Assembly: GCF_947179515.1 (NCBI RefSeq)
Contig: NC_067495.1
Coordinates: 141,503,095 to 141,567,094 of the forward strand
Direction of reading: 5' to 3'
DNA from: Apodemus sylvaticus
Taxonomy: Eukaryota; Chordata; Mammalia; Rodentia; Muridae
DNA length: 64,000 bases
In this document: piece after piece, positions 46,580 to 59,012 of the stretch
Numbering within the stretch: position 1 is the stretch's first letter
Layout of the letters: each line of letters starts with the position of its first letter
Position numbers and translations under genes: made by a program
The notes under the pieces: generated by a model
The model's database searches: none
Told to the model about the DNA's origin: nothing
What the model saw: only the letters and a program-made list of their open reading frames with translations

Positions 46580-46780
46580 TCAACCTTTCTTATTCTCCAA
46601 AATCACAGAAAGGAGATGCTTGTCTTTATAAGCATAACTGTACCATCCAGAGAGCTTTATATATGTATTTGGAAATGGTTCAATCTCATCTTCACACAAT
46701 GATTCATTTTTATCAGATATCATTTTATGTATATAATTAAAATAGTTCATCATTTTTCTGACATTAACAGCCTGATACAA
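46580..46780 (-). pseudogene. Unidentified 66-codon frame, exon-like
   Basis: The - strand frame reads with balanced composition and W, Y and C residues ('NYFNYIHKMISDKNESLCED', 'KLSGWYSYAYKDKHLLSVIL'), unlike the poly-K/F frames typical of AT-rich noise. On the - strand a pyrimidine-poor 'ctgttaatgtcag' could be an acceptor upstream, and 'aataaa' lies about 15 bases after the stop. I do not recognise the protein. A remnant terminal exon, a processed-gene fragment or chance are all possible. Confidence 0.25.
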
Positions 46781-46859
46781 ATTTCCCCTTCAAAGGAATA
46801 ACATCTAATTTGTCTATGAGCAATATATTTTTAAGGATAAAATTGACATATTTATGCTA

Positions 46860-47925
46860 TTTTCAATTAATTTATTTATTCATTCACTTTATATCCTGAT
46901 CACAGTCCACCTTCTTACAGTTCCTGACTCACACAGACCTTCCTCCCTCCTGAATAACAACTCACCCTGGCACATCAAGTCACTAGGCACATCTTCTCCC
47001 ACTGAGGCCAGCCTAGTTATGGGATTAGGATATACAGGCAGACAACAGATTCAGCCCTCACTCCAGTTGTTGGGGGAATCCACATAAAGATCAAGTTGCA
47101 CATCTGCTACATATGTTGGGCAGGAGTCTAGGTTCTGCCCTTGTATTCTCTTTGGCTGGTGATTCAGTCTCTGGCATCTGCCAAAGGCCCAGGTTAGTTA
47201 ATAGTTTTGGTATTCTTCTGGAGACTCTATCTCATTTAGGTGCCTCACTCTTTCCTCCAACTCTTCCATAGGACTCCCTGAGCTCCATCTAGTGTTTGGC
47301 TGTGTGTCTCTGCATCTATTTCATTCAGCTGATGAATGAAGCTCTCAGAGGACAATTTTGCTAAGTTCTTGTCTGCAAGCAAAACACAGTATCATTAATA
47401 GTGTTAGAGATTGGTACTTTGCCCATGGGATGAGTCTCAAGAGTGCCCAGCCATTCCTTGGCCATTCCCTCAGTCTTTGTTCCATTTCCCAGGCCTATAT
47501 TTTTTGTAGATAAGATACATTTGGGGGCAAAAGTTTTGTGTGTGTGTTTGTGTCCATATTGCTCCACTGGGGGTTCCTGTCTTGTTACAGGAGGTGCCCA
47601 CTTCAGGCAACATACCATCCATTGCTAGGAGTCATAGCTGCAGTCATACTTGTAGACGACCTGGAGTCTTCTTGATCCAAGGCATCTGCCAGACTCTAAA
47701 CATACACTTTTCTGGCCATCTCTCCTCAGCTTTCCCTACACCTGATCTTCCCTTCCCCATTCACCTCTGCATCTCTTCTTCCATACTATTCCATCCCTCC
47801 ATCCATCTCTGGTGTCTCTTTTATTTCTCTCTGTGAGTGAGATTCAAGCACTAACACTTGGGTACTCTTATTTATCTTTTGTTGGAGTCTGGGGATTATA
47901 ACATAGGTATACCGTACTTTATGGC
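46860..47925 (-). mobile_element. Old L1 3' UTR (Lx-type), antisense; 3' part of a probable twin-primed copy
   Basis: Runs from 'tttatttattcattcactttatatcc' through 'ggcacatcaagtcactaggcacatcttctcccactgaggccag', 'cacatctgctacatatgt' and 'gttccatttcccaggcc', to 'gtgagtgagattcaagca' and 'ataccgtactttatggcttat', which lies just downstream of ORF2 in these elements. The next bases are L1 ORF2 in the opposite orientation. Confidence 0.75.
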
Positions 47926-48240
47926 TTATATTTTTTTGTATTTCAGGAAAGTTGAATTAGTTCTACCTCAAAACCCAGGTATACTACTCCTAGGCATATA
48001 TCTAAATGATGCTCTACCATACCACAAGGACATGTGCTCAACTATGTTCATAGTAGCTTTATTTCCAATAGCCAAAAACTGAAAACAACCTAGATGTTCC
48101 TCAACAGAAGAATGGATTAAGAAAATGTGGTTCAGTTACATAATGGCATAATACTCAGGAATTAAAAATAATGACATTATGAAATTTCAGACAGGTGGAT
48201 AGAACAATTGAGGTAACCCAGACTCAAAAGGACATGTATG
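47926..48240 (+). pseudogene. Old L1 ORF2 C-terminus, + strand
   Basis: 'QNPGILLLGIYLNDALPYHK' then 'DMCSTMFIVALFPIAKN' with a stop, then 'EEWIKKMWFSYIMA' and 'VTQTQKDMYDI', the last residues of ORF2. It abuts the antisense 3' UTR at about 47,926. The outer end is close to the ORF2 stop, as expected for the inverted part of a twin-primed insertion. Confidence 0.75.
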
Positions 48241-49014
48241 ATATCCTCAATATCTTAAAGAATATACTTTTAAATTCAAAGCATAATATACAATGAATTG
48301 TATATTACCCAAATCTATAGATCATACTTTCAAACAAAAACCAATGAAAGCTAAACCAAAATCAGAATGCTTTAACGTGTGTATCACAATCATTTTTAAT
48401 GTTCTCAATTTTTCTAAGATTAGTAATATTCACAAAGGGAAACAATTAATAAGCTTATAATTTTAAGGAAAGAAGGCCAACCATAATCGTATAATGACTA
48501 ATTAGTGTGTTAATATTTCTTATCAGGAAAAAAAAAGAAACAACTCTTCATTAGAGAACTGACAGTATTCTCTTTATTTTTCTCTCTTCATTTTTCTCCC
48601 TCAAAAGAGTGTTGCCTCATAATGACCTTGAAGTAACAATGATCTGCTTGTCTCAATACTGCTACAAATACTGCAGTTAAAAATATATTTAACCATAGCC
48701 AAATAAAACAATTCTCAGGCTTTCAAAATTTATATTAAGAAAAATTATGTGTAGAAAAACTTTGCTTACCTGTTAATGTTATTGAAATGTCTATCATACT
48801 TCTACATACTGAATCAATAATACAGCTAAAAATTACAGGTGAAATATGATTTATCATTTGGATAACAGAGATATGATACTGAAATAAATGGTTTCTGATA
48901 AGGAAGTGGTCAGGAGTATATTCCAAGGATGTACATCAGTATCAAAAACAGAAAGTTTAAGGCTTTTGGAGTCACCATCACAATAGATATATTAAGACAA
49001 AGTTTATATCAAGT
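48241..49014. other. No gene recognised
   Basis: AT-rich; a 63-codon - frame at 48,926-48,735 has no family resemblance. Confidence 0.45.
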
Positions 49015-49018
49015 GATA

Positions 49019-49052
<34 letters not shown>

Positions 49053-49080
49053 CGCACATATATATATATGTGTATACATA
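49015..49080. repeat. (TA)n / (TATG) microsatellite
   Basis: Alternating ta with 'acata', 'cgcaca' and 'gtgtatac' interruptions. Confidence 0.92.
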
Positions 49081-49974
49081 AATATTGAGAGAATAACTCA
49101 TTCCAAAAGCAACAGAATGGAAAGAGAAAAATTACATAATTATGGCAAAGAAGGTTGCAAAAGACAGTATTGAAGAAACAATGAAGTTAAAACACTCGGT
49201 AAGGAGTGATAATGATGAACACGAGCTGTAATGAAATTGGAAGGTGACTTAAATCACTTTGGTATTTCACCTAACATACCTAACTCCTGTGTAATAATTA
49301 GGAAAACATTAGACAAATATGAGTACAGGAATATAGGACAAATTCATTATCCATTAATTTTAAATGTGAAAATAAAATGAACTGAAATTCAAAAATTGTT
49401 TGCTTTTATATGTCTTAATAAAGTACCAGGATAGAGGATTGAAAAATATACATCCATTTCAATAATGCCAGCTAATAGAAGTTGAATGGAAAATATCAAG
49501 TGAGATATATTCAAATTCATCTCTGTTTGGCTTAAGTAGCCTCTTTTTTCTTTGTCTTATATTCTTTGTCTAGGTATATTTATCCTATTCTCTTCACAAA
49601 AATGCAAATAAAATATGATTTGTGCAACTCCAATGGCCTAGTCTAATTTCCACTTAACTTCTTTTCTCCTTTGTAGCTATATTGTTATTTTTATAATATA
49701 CGTCCCAAGAAACATCAATAATATGAAACCTGATTTGGCTACATATAGAGATATTTCTCAAAAAAGAAAACTGAAGCCAACCAAACACATAAACATCAGG
49801 TTCCAAATATAGTCATATTCTGAAGGGTTGAGGGAATAAAGAGGCTCAATATAGACTTAAACTATGCAATTCTGACTCTAACAGTACTCAATGTTCAGAT
49901 TATTAATCAGATTACTTGAATTAAACTCTACAGCTAAACATAGGAGCAATAGGATTTTACATATGACAAATTCA
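49081..49974. other. No gene recognised
   Basis: AT-rich; no supportable feature. Confidence 0.45.
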
Positions 49975-50195
49975 AGTTTAAACATTTGATATTGGAGGAG
50001 AGGTCCTTACTTCTTGGAAGGCTCGATGCCCCAGTGTGAGAGAATGCCATAGAGGGGAGGCAAGAGGAGGAGCACCCTCATATAAGCAGGAGCACGGGTG
50101 ATAGAGTAGGGGGGTTGTGAAGGAAAACTGGGAAAGGGGAGAACATTTTAAATTTAAATAAAGAAAATATCCAAGAAAAGAAAAGAAAAAATCTG
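49975..50195 (+). mobile_element. Truncated L1 3' end, + strand
   Basis: 'aggctcgatgccccagtgt', 'gagagaatgcc', 'gggaaaggggagaacattttaaatttaaataaagaaaatatc' and an (AAAAG) tail form an L1 3' terminus. It is only about 220 bp long. Confidence 0.82.
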
Positions 50196-50737
50196 AAATT
50201 GAAGCAATAGAAGTTAAGTGCATGAGTTTTGAGAGAATTAACATTTGTGTGATTTTTTTCAATGAGTATTTGGTAGCTCATTTTTTTCTGTTTTGAATTT
50301 TATTGAAGGAATCTATAACTTTTATTGCCAATTATTCACTTCTAATTGTAACATTGAGAAAATCAGCAGTTCAAATCAGTTTTAAAATTTAAAACTGGGG
50401 CTAAAATATGGTTTCATCTAGCCAATTCATTTATCCTGCTGCTTAGTAAGTACATTGATGGTATTAGAACATAGTACTTTGTGGCTCCAACATAAATAGA
50501 AGAAAAGCTGAGACATCCAGTGTCATAGACATAAACTTCCAGATTCTTGGCTTTTCAGTCAAGACACAGCAATTATTATGCTAGCCAGACTCCAGCCTGA
50601 CAGCGTGCACTGTTTGTTTGTATGTATGTAGGTATACAAAAAAAGAATTTAGCTAACACAGACAACAAAGTAGAAAGTGATACAGCACCTAGTATCCTGT
50701 ACTTGTCTGTGTATGTATACACATGCGTCTGAGCACT

Positions 50738-50739
<2 letters not shown>
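50196..50739. other. No gene recognised
   Basis: Low-complexity AT-rich DNA leading into the CA repeat. Confidence 0.4.

Positions 50740-50770
<31 letters not shown>
50740..50770. repeat. (CA)15 microsatellite
   Basis: Uninterrupted ac dinucleotides, followed by 'gagtgg'. Confidence 0.95.
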
Positions 50771-50773
<3 letters not shown>

Positions 50774-50832
50774 TGGAAAATGCACAAACCATGCACATAC
50801 ATGCACGAGACACAAACAATATTAAAGTCAAG

Positions 50833-51080
50833 TCTACCATCTTTGCTCCTGTGACTGGGCAGACAGGTCTAGCCAGCTATGCAGCGATCACCAGAGTAGA
50901 AGATCCCATGGAACATGACATCCTAGGGCTCTACCTGCACCCAGGAGCTGGACAGCCCCATAGCAATCTGTGCCAGGTGATATACAGTCACCAAGGGGTG
51001 CTGAGATAGGCTTGTAGGCACACATGAGGGACAAGTGCCAGCTAGTGACAGCAGGACCAACTAACACCAGAGGTAACCAG
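50833..51080 (+). promoter_or_regulatory. L1-C 5' UTR
   Basis: A GC-richer leader with 'cagcaatctgtgccagg'-like sequence ('agcaatctgtgccaggtga', 50,962) related to the proximal module of L1-E and the 22.8 kb fragment. It ends 'ctaacaccagaggtaaccag' before the ATG. Confidence 0.65.
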
Positions 51081-52110
51081 ATGGCAAAAGACAAATGTAG
51101 GAACTATATTAACAGAAATCAAGGCAATATGGTACCATCTGAAGCCAATTCACACACAAAAGCAAGTCCTGGATACCCCAACACATCAGAAAAGCAATAT
51201 TTGGATTTAAAATCACAGCTCATGATGCTGATGAAAGGCTTCAAGAAGGACATAAATAACTCCCTTAAAGAAATATGGAAAAAAGCAAGTAAACAGGAAG
51301 AAGCCCTTGAAGAACTAAAGGAAAACACAACAAAAATGGTGAAGGAATTGAAAAAAAAACTATCCAGGATCTAAAAATGGAGGTAGAAACAATAAAGAAA
51401 TCACAAAGGTAAAAAACTCTTGACAAAGGAAACCTAGGAAAGAAGTCAGGAGTCATGGATCCAAGCAGATGCAGAAGATGCCATAGAAAGCATTGACACA
51501 ACAGTCAAACACAATGAAAAATGCTAAAAGCTCCTGACCCAAAACATGGAGGAAATCCAGAACAAAATGAGAAGACCAAACCTAAGGATTATAGGTATAG
51601 AAGAGAATGAAGATTTTCAACTTAAATAGATAGTAAATATATTCATCAAAATTATAAAAGAAAACTTCCCTAACCTAAAGAAAGAGATGCCCATGAACAT
51701 ACAAGAAGCTTACAGAACTTCAAATAGATTTGACCAGAAAAGAAATTCCTCCCGTCACATAACAATCAAAACACTGAATGTACTAAACAAAGAAAGAATA
51801 TTAAAAGCAGTAAGGAAAAAAGGTCTAGTAACATATAAAGGCAGACCTATCAGAATTTCACCAGACTTCTAACAAGGAACTATGAAAGCCAGAAGTTCCT
51901 GGGCAGATGTCATACCTACCCTAAGGGAACACAAATGCCAACACAGAATGCTATATCTAGCAAATCTCTCAATTACCATAGATAGAGAATCCAAGGTGTT
52001 CCATGACAAAAACAAATTTATACAGTATCTTTCCATAAATCCAGCCTTTCAAAGGATAAAGAATGGAAAACACCAAAAAAAGGAGGGAAACTACACACTA
52101 GAAAAAAGTA
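51081..52110 (+). pseudogene. L1-C ORF1, broken and fused in frame to ORF2
   Basis: 'MAKDKCRNYINRNQGNM' opens at 51,081 and runs to a stop at 'KLSRI*' (51,374), so the coiled coil is short and lacks the extra KEIQEN units of L1-B. A stretch around 51,420-51,680 is frameshifted. 51,687-51,872 reads 'MPMNIQEAYRTSNRFDQKRN'. From 51,882 the C-terminal domain continues past the normal ORF1 end ('LEKSNLFSTNPKEDN') into ORF2 without a stop, to 52,361. Confidence 0.85.
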
Positions 52111-52881
52111 ATCTTTTTTCAACAAACCCCAAAGAAGATAACCACACAAGCATAAAAATTACATCAAAAATAGCAGGAAGCAACAATAACTATTCCTTAA
52201 TATCTCTTAACATCAATGGACTCAATTCCCCAATAAAAAGACATAGACTAACAGACTGGATACTTAAACAGGACCCAACATTTTGCTTCATACAGGAAAC
52301 ACATCTCAGTTTCAAAATCAAACATTACCTCAGAATAAAAGGCTGGAAAACAGTGTTCTAAGCAAATGGTCCCAGGAAACAAGCTCGAGTATCCATTCTA
52401 ATATCAAATAAAATAGACTTTCAACCAAAAATCATCAAAAAAGGCAGAAGGATACTTTATACCCATCAATGGAAAAAAATCTACCAAGAAGAACTCTCAA
52501 TTCTGAAAAACTACTCTCCAAATACAAAGGCACCCTCATTCGTAAAAGAAACTTTACTAAAACTTAAAGCACACATCGTACCCCACACAATAATTGTGGG
52601 TGACTTCAACACCCCACTCTCCTCAATGGACAGATCAGGGAAACAAGAACTAAACAGAGACACAATGAAACTAACAGAAATTTTGGACCAGAAGGATTCA
52701 ATAGATGTCTATAGAACATTTCATCCTAAATCAAAAGAATATACCTTCTTCTCACCACCTCATGATGTCTTCTCCAAAATTGGCCATATAATTGGTCACA
52801 AAACAGACCTCAACAGATATAAGAAGATCAAATGGATCCCATGCCTCCTATCAGATCACTGTGGAGTAAGGGTGATCTTCA

Positions 52882-52999
52882 ATAAAATAAAATAAAATAA
52901 AATAAAATAAAATAAAATAAAATAAAATAAAATAAAATAAAATAAAATAAAATAAAATAATAAAATAAAATAAAATAAATTAAAATAAAATAAAATAAA
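52882..52999 (+). repeat. (AAAAT)n repeat within L1-C ORF2
   Basis: About 22 pentamer units with one or two slips, located where other copies read 'FNSNKNNRKPTYTWK'. The A-rich native sequence is the likely seed. Confidence 0.95.
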
Positions 53000-54043
53000 A
53001 AAACAAAACAAAAAGCCCACATACACATGGAAGCTGAACAATGTTCTACTCAATGATACTTTGGTCAAGGAGAAAATAAGGAAAGAAATCAAAACCTTTT
53101 TAGAATTTAATGAAAATGAATGCACAACTACCCAAATTTATGGGACCCAATGAAAGCAGTGCTAAGAGGAAAATTCATAGCTCTGAGTGCCTACAAAAAG
53201 AAGCTGGAAAGAGCATCTAATATCAGCTTAACAGCACACCTGTAAGCTTTGGAAAAGAAAGAAGCAAATACACCCAAGAGGAGTAGACGGCAGGAAATCA
53301 TCAAATTCAGGGCTGAAATAAACCAAGTAGAAACAAAAAGAACTATACTAAGAATCAACAAAACCAGGAGCCAGTTCTTTGAGAAAATCAACAAGATAGA
53401 TAAAATTTTAGCCAGACTAACCAGAGAGCACAGAGACAGTATCTAAATTAACAAAATCAGAAAGGAAATGGGAAAAATAACAAAAGAAACTGAGGAAATT
53501 GAAAAAAATAATCAGATCCTACTACAAAAGCCTATACTCAACACAACTGGAAAATCTGGAGGAAATGGACAATTTCCTAGACAGATACCAAATATCAAAG
53601 TGTAATCAGGATCATATAGATCATCTAAATGGTCCCATAACTTCTAAAGGAATAGAAGTGATCATTGACAGTCTCCCAACAAATAAATCATAGGAAGATT
53701 TAGTGCAGAATTCTATCAGACCTTTATAGAAGACCTAACACCAAAACTCTTCCAACTATTCCACAACATAGAAACAAAAGGAACACTACACACCTCATTC
53801 TGTGGAGCCACAATTTCACTGATACTGAAACCACACAAAGATCTAACAAAGAAAGAGATTAGACCAATTTTTGTTATGAATATGGACGCAGATATACTCA
53901 ATAAAATTATTGCCAGCAGAATCCAAGAATACATCAAAATGATCATTCACCATGATCAAGTAGGTTTCATTCCAGGGATGCAGAGATGGTTCAATATAGA
54001 GAAATCCAGCAATGTAATCCACTACATTAAAAAAATGCAAAAC

Positions 54044-54076
<33 letters not shown>

Positions 54077-55329
54077 CCCACGAACATGGTCATTTCATTA
54101 GATGCTGAAAATAGAGTTGACAAAATTCAGCATCCTTTCCTAATGAAGGTCTTAGAAAGAACAGGAATTCAATGTCCACACCTAAAAATAGTAAAAGCAA
54201 TATACAGCAAACTAGTAGAGAACATCAAACTAAATGGACCGAAATTTGAAGCAACCCCACTAATCAGGGTCTAGTCAAGGCTGCCCTCTCTCACTCCATA
54301 TTTATTCAATATAGTACTTGAAGTTCAAGCTAGAGCAATTACTTGACAAAAGGAGGTCAAACAGATACAGATTGGAAAGAAAGAATTCAAATTATCACTA
54401 TTTGCAGATGATATTATAGTATACTTAAGTGACCCCCCCCCAAAAAAACCCACCAGAGAACTACTACAGCTGACACACAACTTCAGCATAGTGGGTGCTT
54501 ATAAAATCAACTCAAGCAAATCAGCAGCCTTCCTATACCCAAAGGATAAAAAGGCTGAGAATGAAAATAGGGAAATGACACCCTTTATACTAGCCATAAA
54601 CAGTATAAAGTATCTTGGTGTGACTCTAACCAAACAATTGAAAGATCTGTATGACAAGACTTCAAGTCTCAAAAGAACGAATTCAAAGAAGACCCCAGAA
54701 GATGGAAAAAAAATCTTCCATGCTCTTGGATTGGCAGGATTAATAACATAAAAAATGCCATCTTTCTGAAAGTAAACATAGAGATTCAATGCCATCTGCA
54801 TCAAAATCCCAACTCAATTCTTCAGAGTTAGAAAAAGCAATTCTCAAATTCATCTGGAATAAAAAAACCAGGATAACTAAAACTATTCTCAATAGTTAAA
54901 GAACTATGGGGTGAATCAGTATCCCCAAACTCAAGCAGTACTACAAAGCAATACTGTTAAAAACTGCTTGGTATTGGTACAATGACAGGCAGGTAGATCA
55001 ATGGTATAGAATTGAAGACCCAGAAATGAAGCCACACACCTATGGCCACTTTATCTTTGACAAAGGAGCTACAACCATCTAGTGAAAAAAAGATAACCTT
55101 TTCAACAAATGGTGCAGAATCTACTGAAGTTTAGCATGCAGAAGAACACAAATAGATTTATTCTTATCTTTTTGTTCTAAGCTCAAGTCCAAGTGGATCA
55201 AGGACCTCCACATAAAACCAGACACACTAAAACTAATAGAAAATAAACTGGGGAAGAGCCTTGAGCACATGGGGAAAGTTTCTTGAACAGAACACCGATA
55301 GCTTGTGCTCTAATATCAAGAATTGACAA

Positions 55330-55481
55330 GCCGGAGGGTGGTGGCACACATCTTTAATCCCAGCACTTTGGAGGCAGAGGCAGGCAGATTTCTGAGTTTT
55401 AGGCCAGCCTGGACTACAGAGTGAGTTCCAGGACACCCAGGGCTATACAGAGAAACTCTCTCCCTCAGGAAAAAAAAATAG
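55330..55481 (+). mobile_element. B1 SINE inserted in L1-C ORF2
   Basis: 'gccggagggtggtggcacac', 'atcccagcactttggaggcag', 'gatttctgagtttt' and 'gggctatacagagaaactct' with an (A)9 tail. It is flanked by the perfect duplication 'gaattgacaa' at 55,320-55,329 and 55,482-55,491. Confidence 0.95.
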
Positions 55482-56559
55482 GAATTGACAAATGGGACAG
55501 CATAAAATTACAAGATTTCTGTAAGGCAAACGACACTGTCAATAGGAAAAAACAGATTTTTTTTTTTTTAATCTTTACCAACCCTACATCTGACAGAGGG
55601 CTAAAATCCAATATATACAAAGATCTCAAGAAGTTAGATTCCAGAGAGCCAAATAATACTATTAAAAAATGGGGTACAGAGCTAAACAAAGAATTTTCAC
55701 CTGAGTAACATTGAATGGCTGAGAAACACCTAAAGCAATGTTCAACATCCTTAGTCATCAGGGAAAAGCAAATCAAAACAATCCTGAGATTTCACCTCAC
55801 ACCAGTCAGAATGGCTAAGATCAAAAACTCAGGAGACAGCAGGTGATGGCTAGGATATGGAGAAAGAAGAACACTCCTCCACTGCTGGTGGAATTGCAAG
55901 CTGTTACAACCACTTTGGAAATCAGTTTGGTGCTTCCTCAGAAAACTGGGCATGATACTACTGGAGGACCCTGCCATACCACTCCTGGACATATACCCAG
56001 ATGATTCCCTAGCATATAAGGACACATGTTCCGCTATGTTCATAGCAGCCTTATTTATAATAGGCAGAAGCTGGAAAGAACCCAGATATCCCTCTAGAGA
56101 GGAATGGATACAGAAAAGTTGGTATGTTTACACAATGGAATACTACTCAGCTATTATAAGCAATGAATTCATGAAATTCTTAGGCAAATGGAAGGAACTA
56201 GAGAATGTCATCCTGAGTGAGATAACCCAATCACAAAGGAACACATATGGTATGCAATCACTGATAAGTGGATAATTAACTCAGAAGCTCAGAATACCCA
56301 AGATACAATTCACATAACAATTGATGCCCAAGAAGAAGGAAGGAGAGGCCCCTGGTCCTGGAAAGGCTCAATGCAGCAGCCTAGAGGAATACCAGGACAG
56401 GGAAGTAAGAGGGGGTTAATTGGGGATCAGGGGGAAGGAAGAGGGCTTAAGGGACTTTCAGGGAGTAGTGATCCATTAAAGGGGATATTATTTGAAATGT
56501 AAATAAAGAGTATATCTAATAATAAAATATTAAAATTAAGCTTTAAAACATTGGGTATA

Positions 56560-59012
56560 GGGTTCCAAAGAGAAAAAAAAAAAACACATTAAAAGTTCTA
56601 TATGGTTGCTGAATGACAGAGAATTCAAATGAAACATAGACAATGTAAAGACAAGGTAAATACATGGAAGCACATATTTGCTAGATTCATTGCACCAAGA
56701 AACACATGAACAAGCATACCAGTCAAAAGGGCTTTAACAGATTTTTAACTGACTCTAAGAAACCACTGATGCCAGCAAAGAATATTATGTCCAGCAAAAC
56801 TTTCAGTCACTGTACATGAGGAAAAGAAGATATTCCATAATAAACAAAACTTAATATCTATATATCCAGACATACCAAAGGTGTGAGAAGGAAAACTTCA
56901 ATATAAATAGTTTAATCATCCCCAAGAACCACAGGGAATAAATAATTCCCAACCAACAAATCAATTGAGGGGAACCCCCCCACACACACACACATATACA
57001 CAATTCCATACTACCACAATAACTAAATTATAGGAAACATTAAACAATCAAACACTAATCATTGATATCTTTCAATATGAAGAGTCTCACTCAGTTCCCC
57101 AATAAATAAGTGTGGGGTGACAAAATGGGTGTGAAAACAAGAGTCACATTTCTGCTGCATCAGAGTGAAAAATCTTAACATCAAGGATATACATCACCAC
57201 AGGGTAAAATGTGTAAAAGACATTCCAAGCAACTAGAGCTAAAAAGTTAGCTGGTGTAGCCATTTTAATATCTGACAAAATATATTTCAAACCAATACCA
57301 ATCAAAAGTGGTGGCGAAAGAAACTACGTACTCATCAAGGAAAAAATACACTGATAATTGCAATTTTTAAGATCTATTCATCAAGCATAATAGTACCAGT
57401 TTCATAAAAGAAACACTATTACAGATTAAATCATATATTGATTCTTACACAATGATGGTGGGATATTTCAGTATCCCACTTCTCTCAGATGGCTTTTCCA
57501 GAGAAAATCCAAACAGAGAAATGCTGGACATAATTGATGTTTTAAACCAAGAAGTTCTAAGAGATACTTATATAACTTTTCACCAAAACATGGAGAAATA
57601 TAACTTTTCCTCAGCAAATAATGGAAATTTCTCCAAAACTGACTCCATACTCAAGCACAAAATGTAAAACAAAATTGACATAATACCCAGCATCCTGTCT
57701 TAACATCACAGATTAAAACGGTATTAAAACAATAATGAAAACAACAAAAAACTTAAAAATTCATGAATAGTGAACAACCTAATACTGAATGACAAAAATT
57801 AAGACTATTGAATTAAAGTGAATATATTACACTAAAACATTTGGAATACAATGAAGGCAGTTCTAAGAGGCACATTTGCAATAATAAGTGCCAATGTAAA
57901 AATATTGGAATGATCTCACACTACAAAATTAATAGCAAAATTGAAAGCCCTAGAACATGGGTTTTTTCACATATGGTCATATATCAGTTAACCTGCATGT
58001 CAGGTATGATTCACATCAGTAGCAATATTATATTTTGAAGAAGCAACAAAATAATTTTATTATTGGGGGTCACCACAAAATGAGGATTGTATTAAGTGGT
58101 TGCAATACTAAGAATTTTGAAAACCACTGTCATTCAACAAAAGAAATCTCACTTAAAATGAGTAGATGGAAAGAAATAATCAAACTCAGGTCTGAAATTT
58201 GTAAGATAGAAATAAAGAGCATAATTAATATAAAAGTTCAATTAAACAAAGAGTTCTTTGCTACAGGAAGTCAATAAAATTGAGAAATCTTTATCCAAGT
58301 TAATTAAAGAAAGAGAAAGAACTAAATATATAAAATAAAAAAGAGGTCATAACAATAGATACCAAGGAAATCCAAGGCATCAAAAACTGTACTCCACAAA
58401 AGCAGAAAATCTAAAAGAGAAATGGAACCTATTCTTTGTAGATACCACTTACCAAAGATAAATCAAGATCAAATAAAAGAATTCAAATATGGCTATAGCC
58501 CTACAAGTAAACAGATGTAGTCATTAAAGTCTTCCCATCAAAAAACCCCAAGACCAGGTGATTGTAGCAAGGAATTCTACCAGTTTTTCAAAGAAGAGTT
58601 AATACTTCTCCTCTTGAAATTATTCCACAAAATGGAATCAGAAAGAACATTCCACAATCTTTTTACAAGGCTAAGGTTACCATGATACATAAACCACATA
58701 AAACCCCAAGAAATAAATAAAATTATAGATCAATTTTCCTTATGAACACACAGTTGCAAACAACTCAATAAAATACTTTCAAGCCATGTTTGACAACATA
58801 TCAAAAAGATCAACCATATGATCTAGTAAGCTTCATCACAGAGATTCAGGGGTTGTTCAACATATTAAAAAATTCTATATATGTAATTCACCACATAAAT
58901 GAACAGAAAGACAATAACCACTTGGTCACCTCATTAGATACAGAAAAATACTCTGACAAAATCCAACCTCACTTCATAGCCAAAGTCATGGGAATTTTGT
59001 TTCAGTACACAA
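56560..59012 (+). mobile_element. Very old L1, ORF1 end to ORF2 reverse transcriptase, + strand
   Basis: Decayed ORF1 C-terminus at 56,780-56,930 ('QQRILCPAKLSVTV' context). ORF2 pieces follow: endonuclease 57,452-57,667 ('MMVGYFSIPLLSDGFSREN', where the catalytic D of 'GDFN' is Y), 58,035-58,277, and reverse transcriptase 58,790-59,012 ('EIQGLFNILKNSIYVIHHI', 'TSLDTEKYSDKIQPHF'). More diverged than any other L1 here. No 3' end is attached. Confidence 0.75.

Larger units (their letters stand above)
52170..56275 (+). pseudogene. L1-C ORF2, broken
   Basis: The start codon is ATA. Endonuclease: 'SLISLNINGLNSPIKRHRL', 'FIQETHL', 'MGDFNTPLSSMDRSGKQ' (52,596-52,895). It is then interrupted by the AAAAT expansion. 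Reverse transcriptase pieces lie at 53,876-54,274 ('GFIPGMQRWFNIEKS', 'SLDAENRVDKIQHPF') and near 54,400 ('FADDIIVYLSD', broken by a C run). The C-terminal part at 55,421-55,708 keeps 'NNTIKKWGTELNKEFS' with six A, in frame. The end 55,952-56,275 closes with 'MQSLISG'. A B1 insertion lies at 55,330. The cysteine motif is partly decayed. Confidence 0.88.
50833..56525 (+). mobile_element. L1-C: near full-length older L1, + strand
   Basis: Bounded by an imperfect duplication 'aatattaaagtcaag' (50,818-50,832) and 'aatattaaaattaag' (56,526-56,540). It contains 5' UTR (50,833-51,080), ORF1 (51,081 to about 52,110), ORF2 (about 52,170-56,275), 3' UTR and tail. A B1 (55,330-55,481) and an AAAAT repeat (52,882-52,999) have been added since. 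Many more stops than in L1-A/B and the mismatched duplication show it is older. Confidence 0.93.

Noticed and set aside
50677..51009. 110-codon frame across the CA repeat
   Set aside because: Combines a dinucleotide repeat with L1-C 5' UTR; a chance frame.
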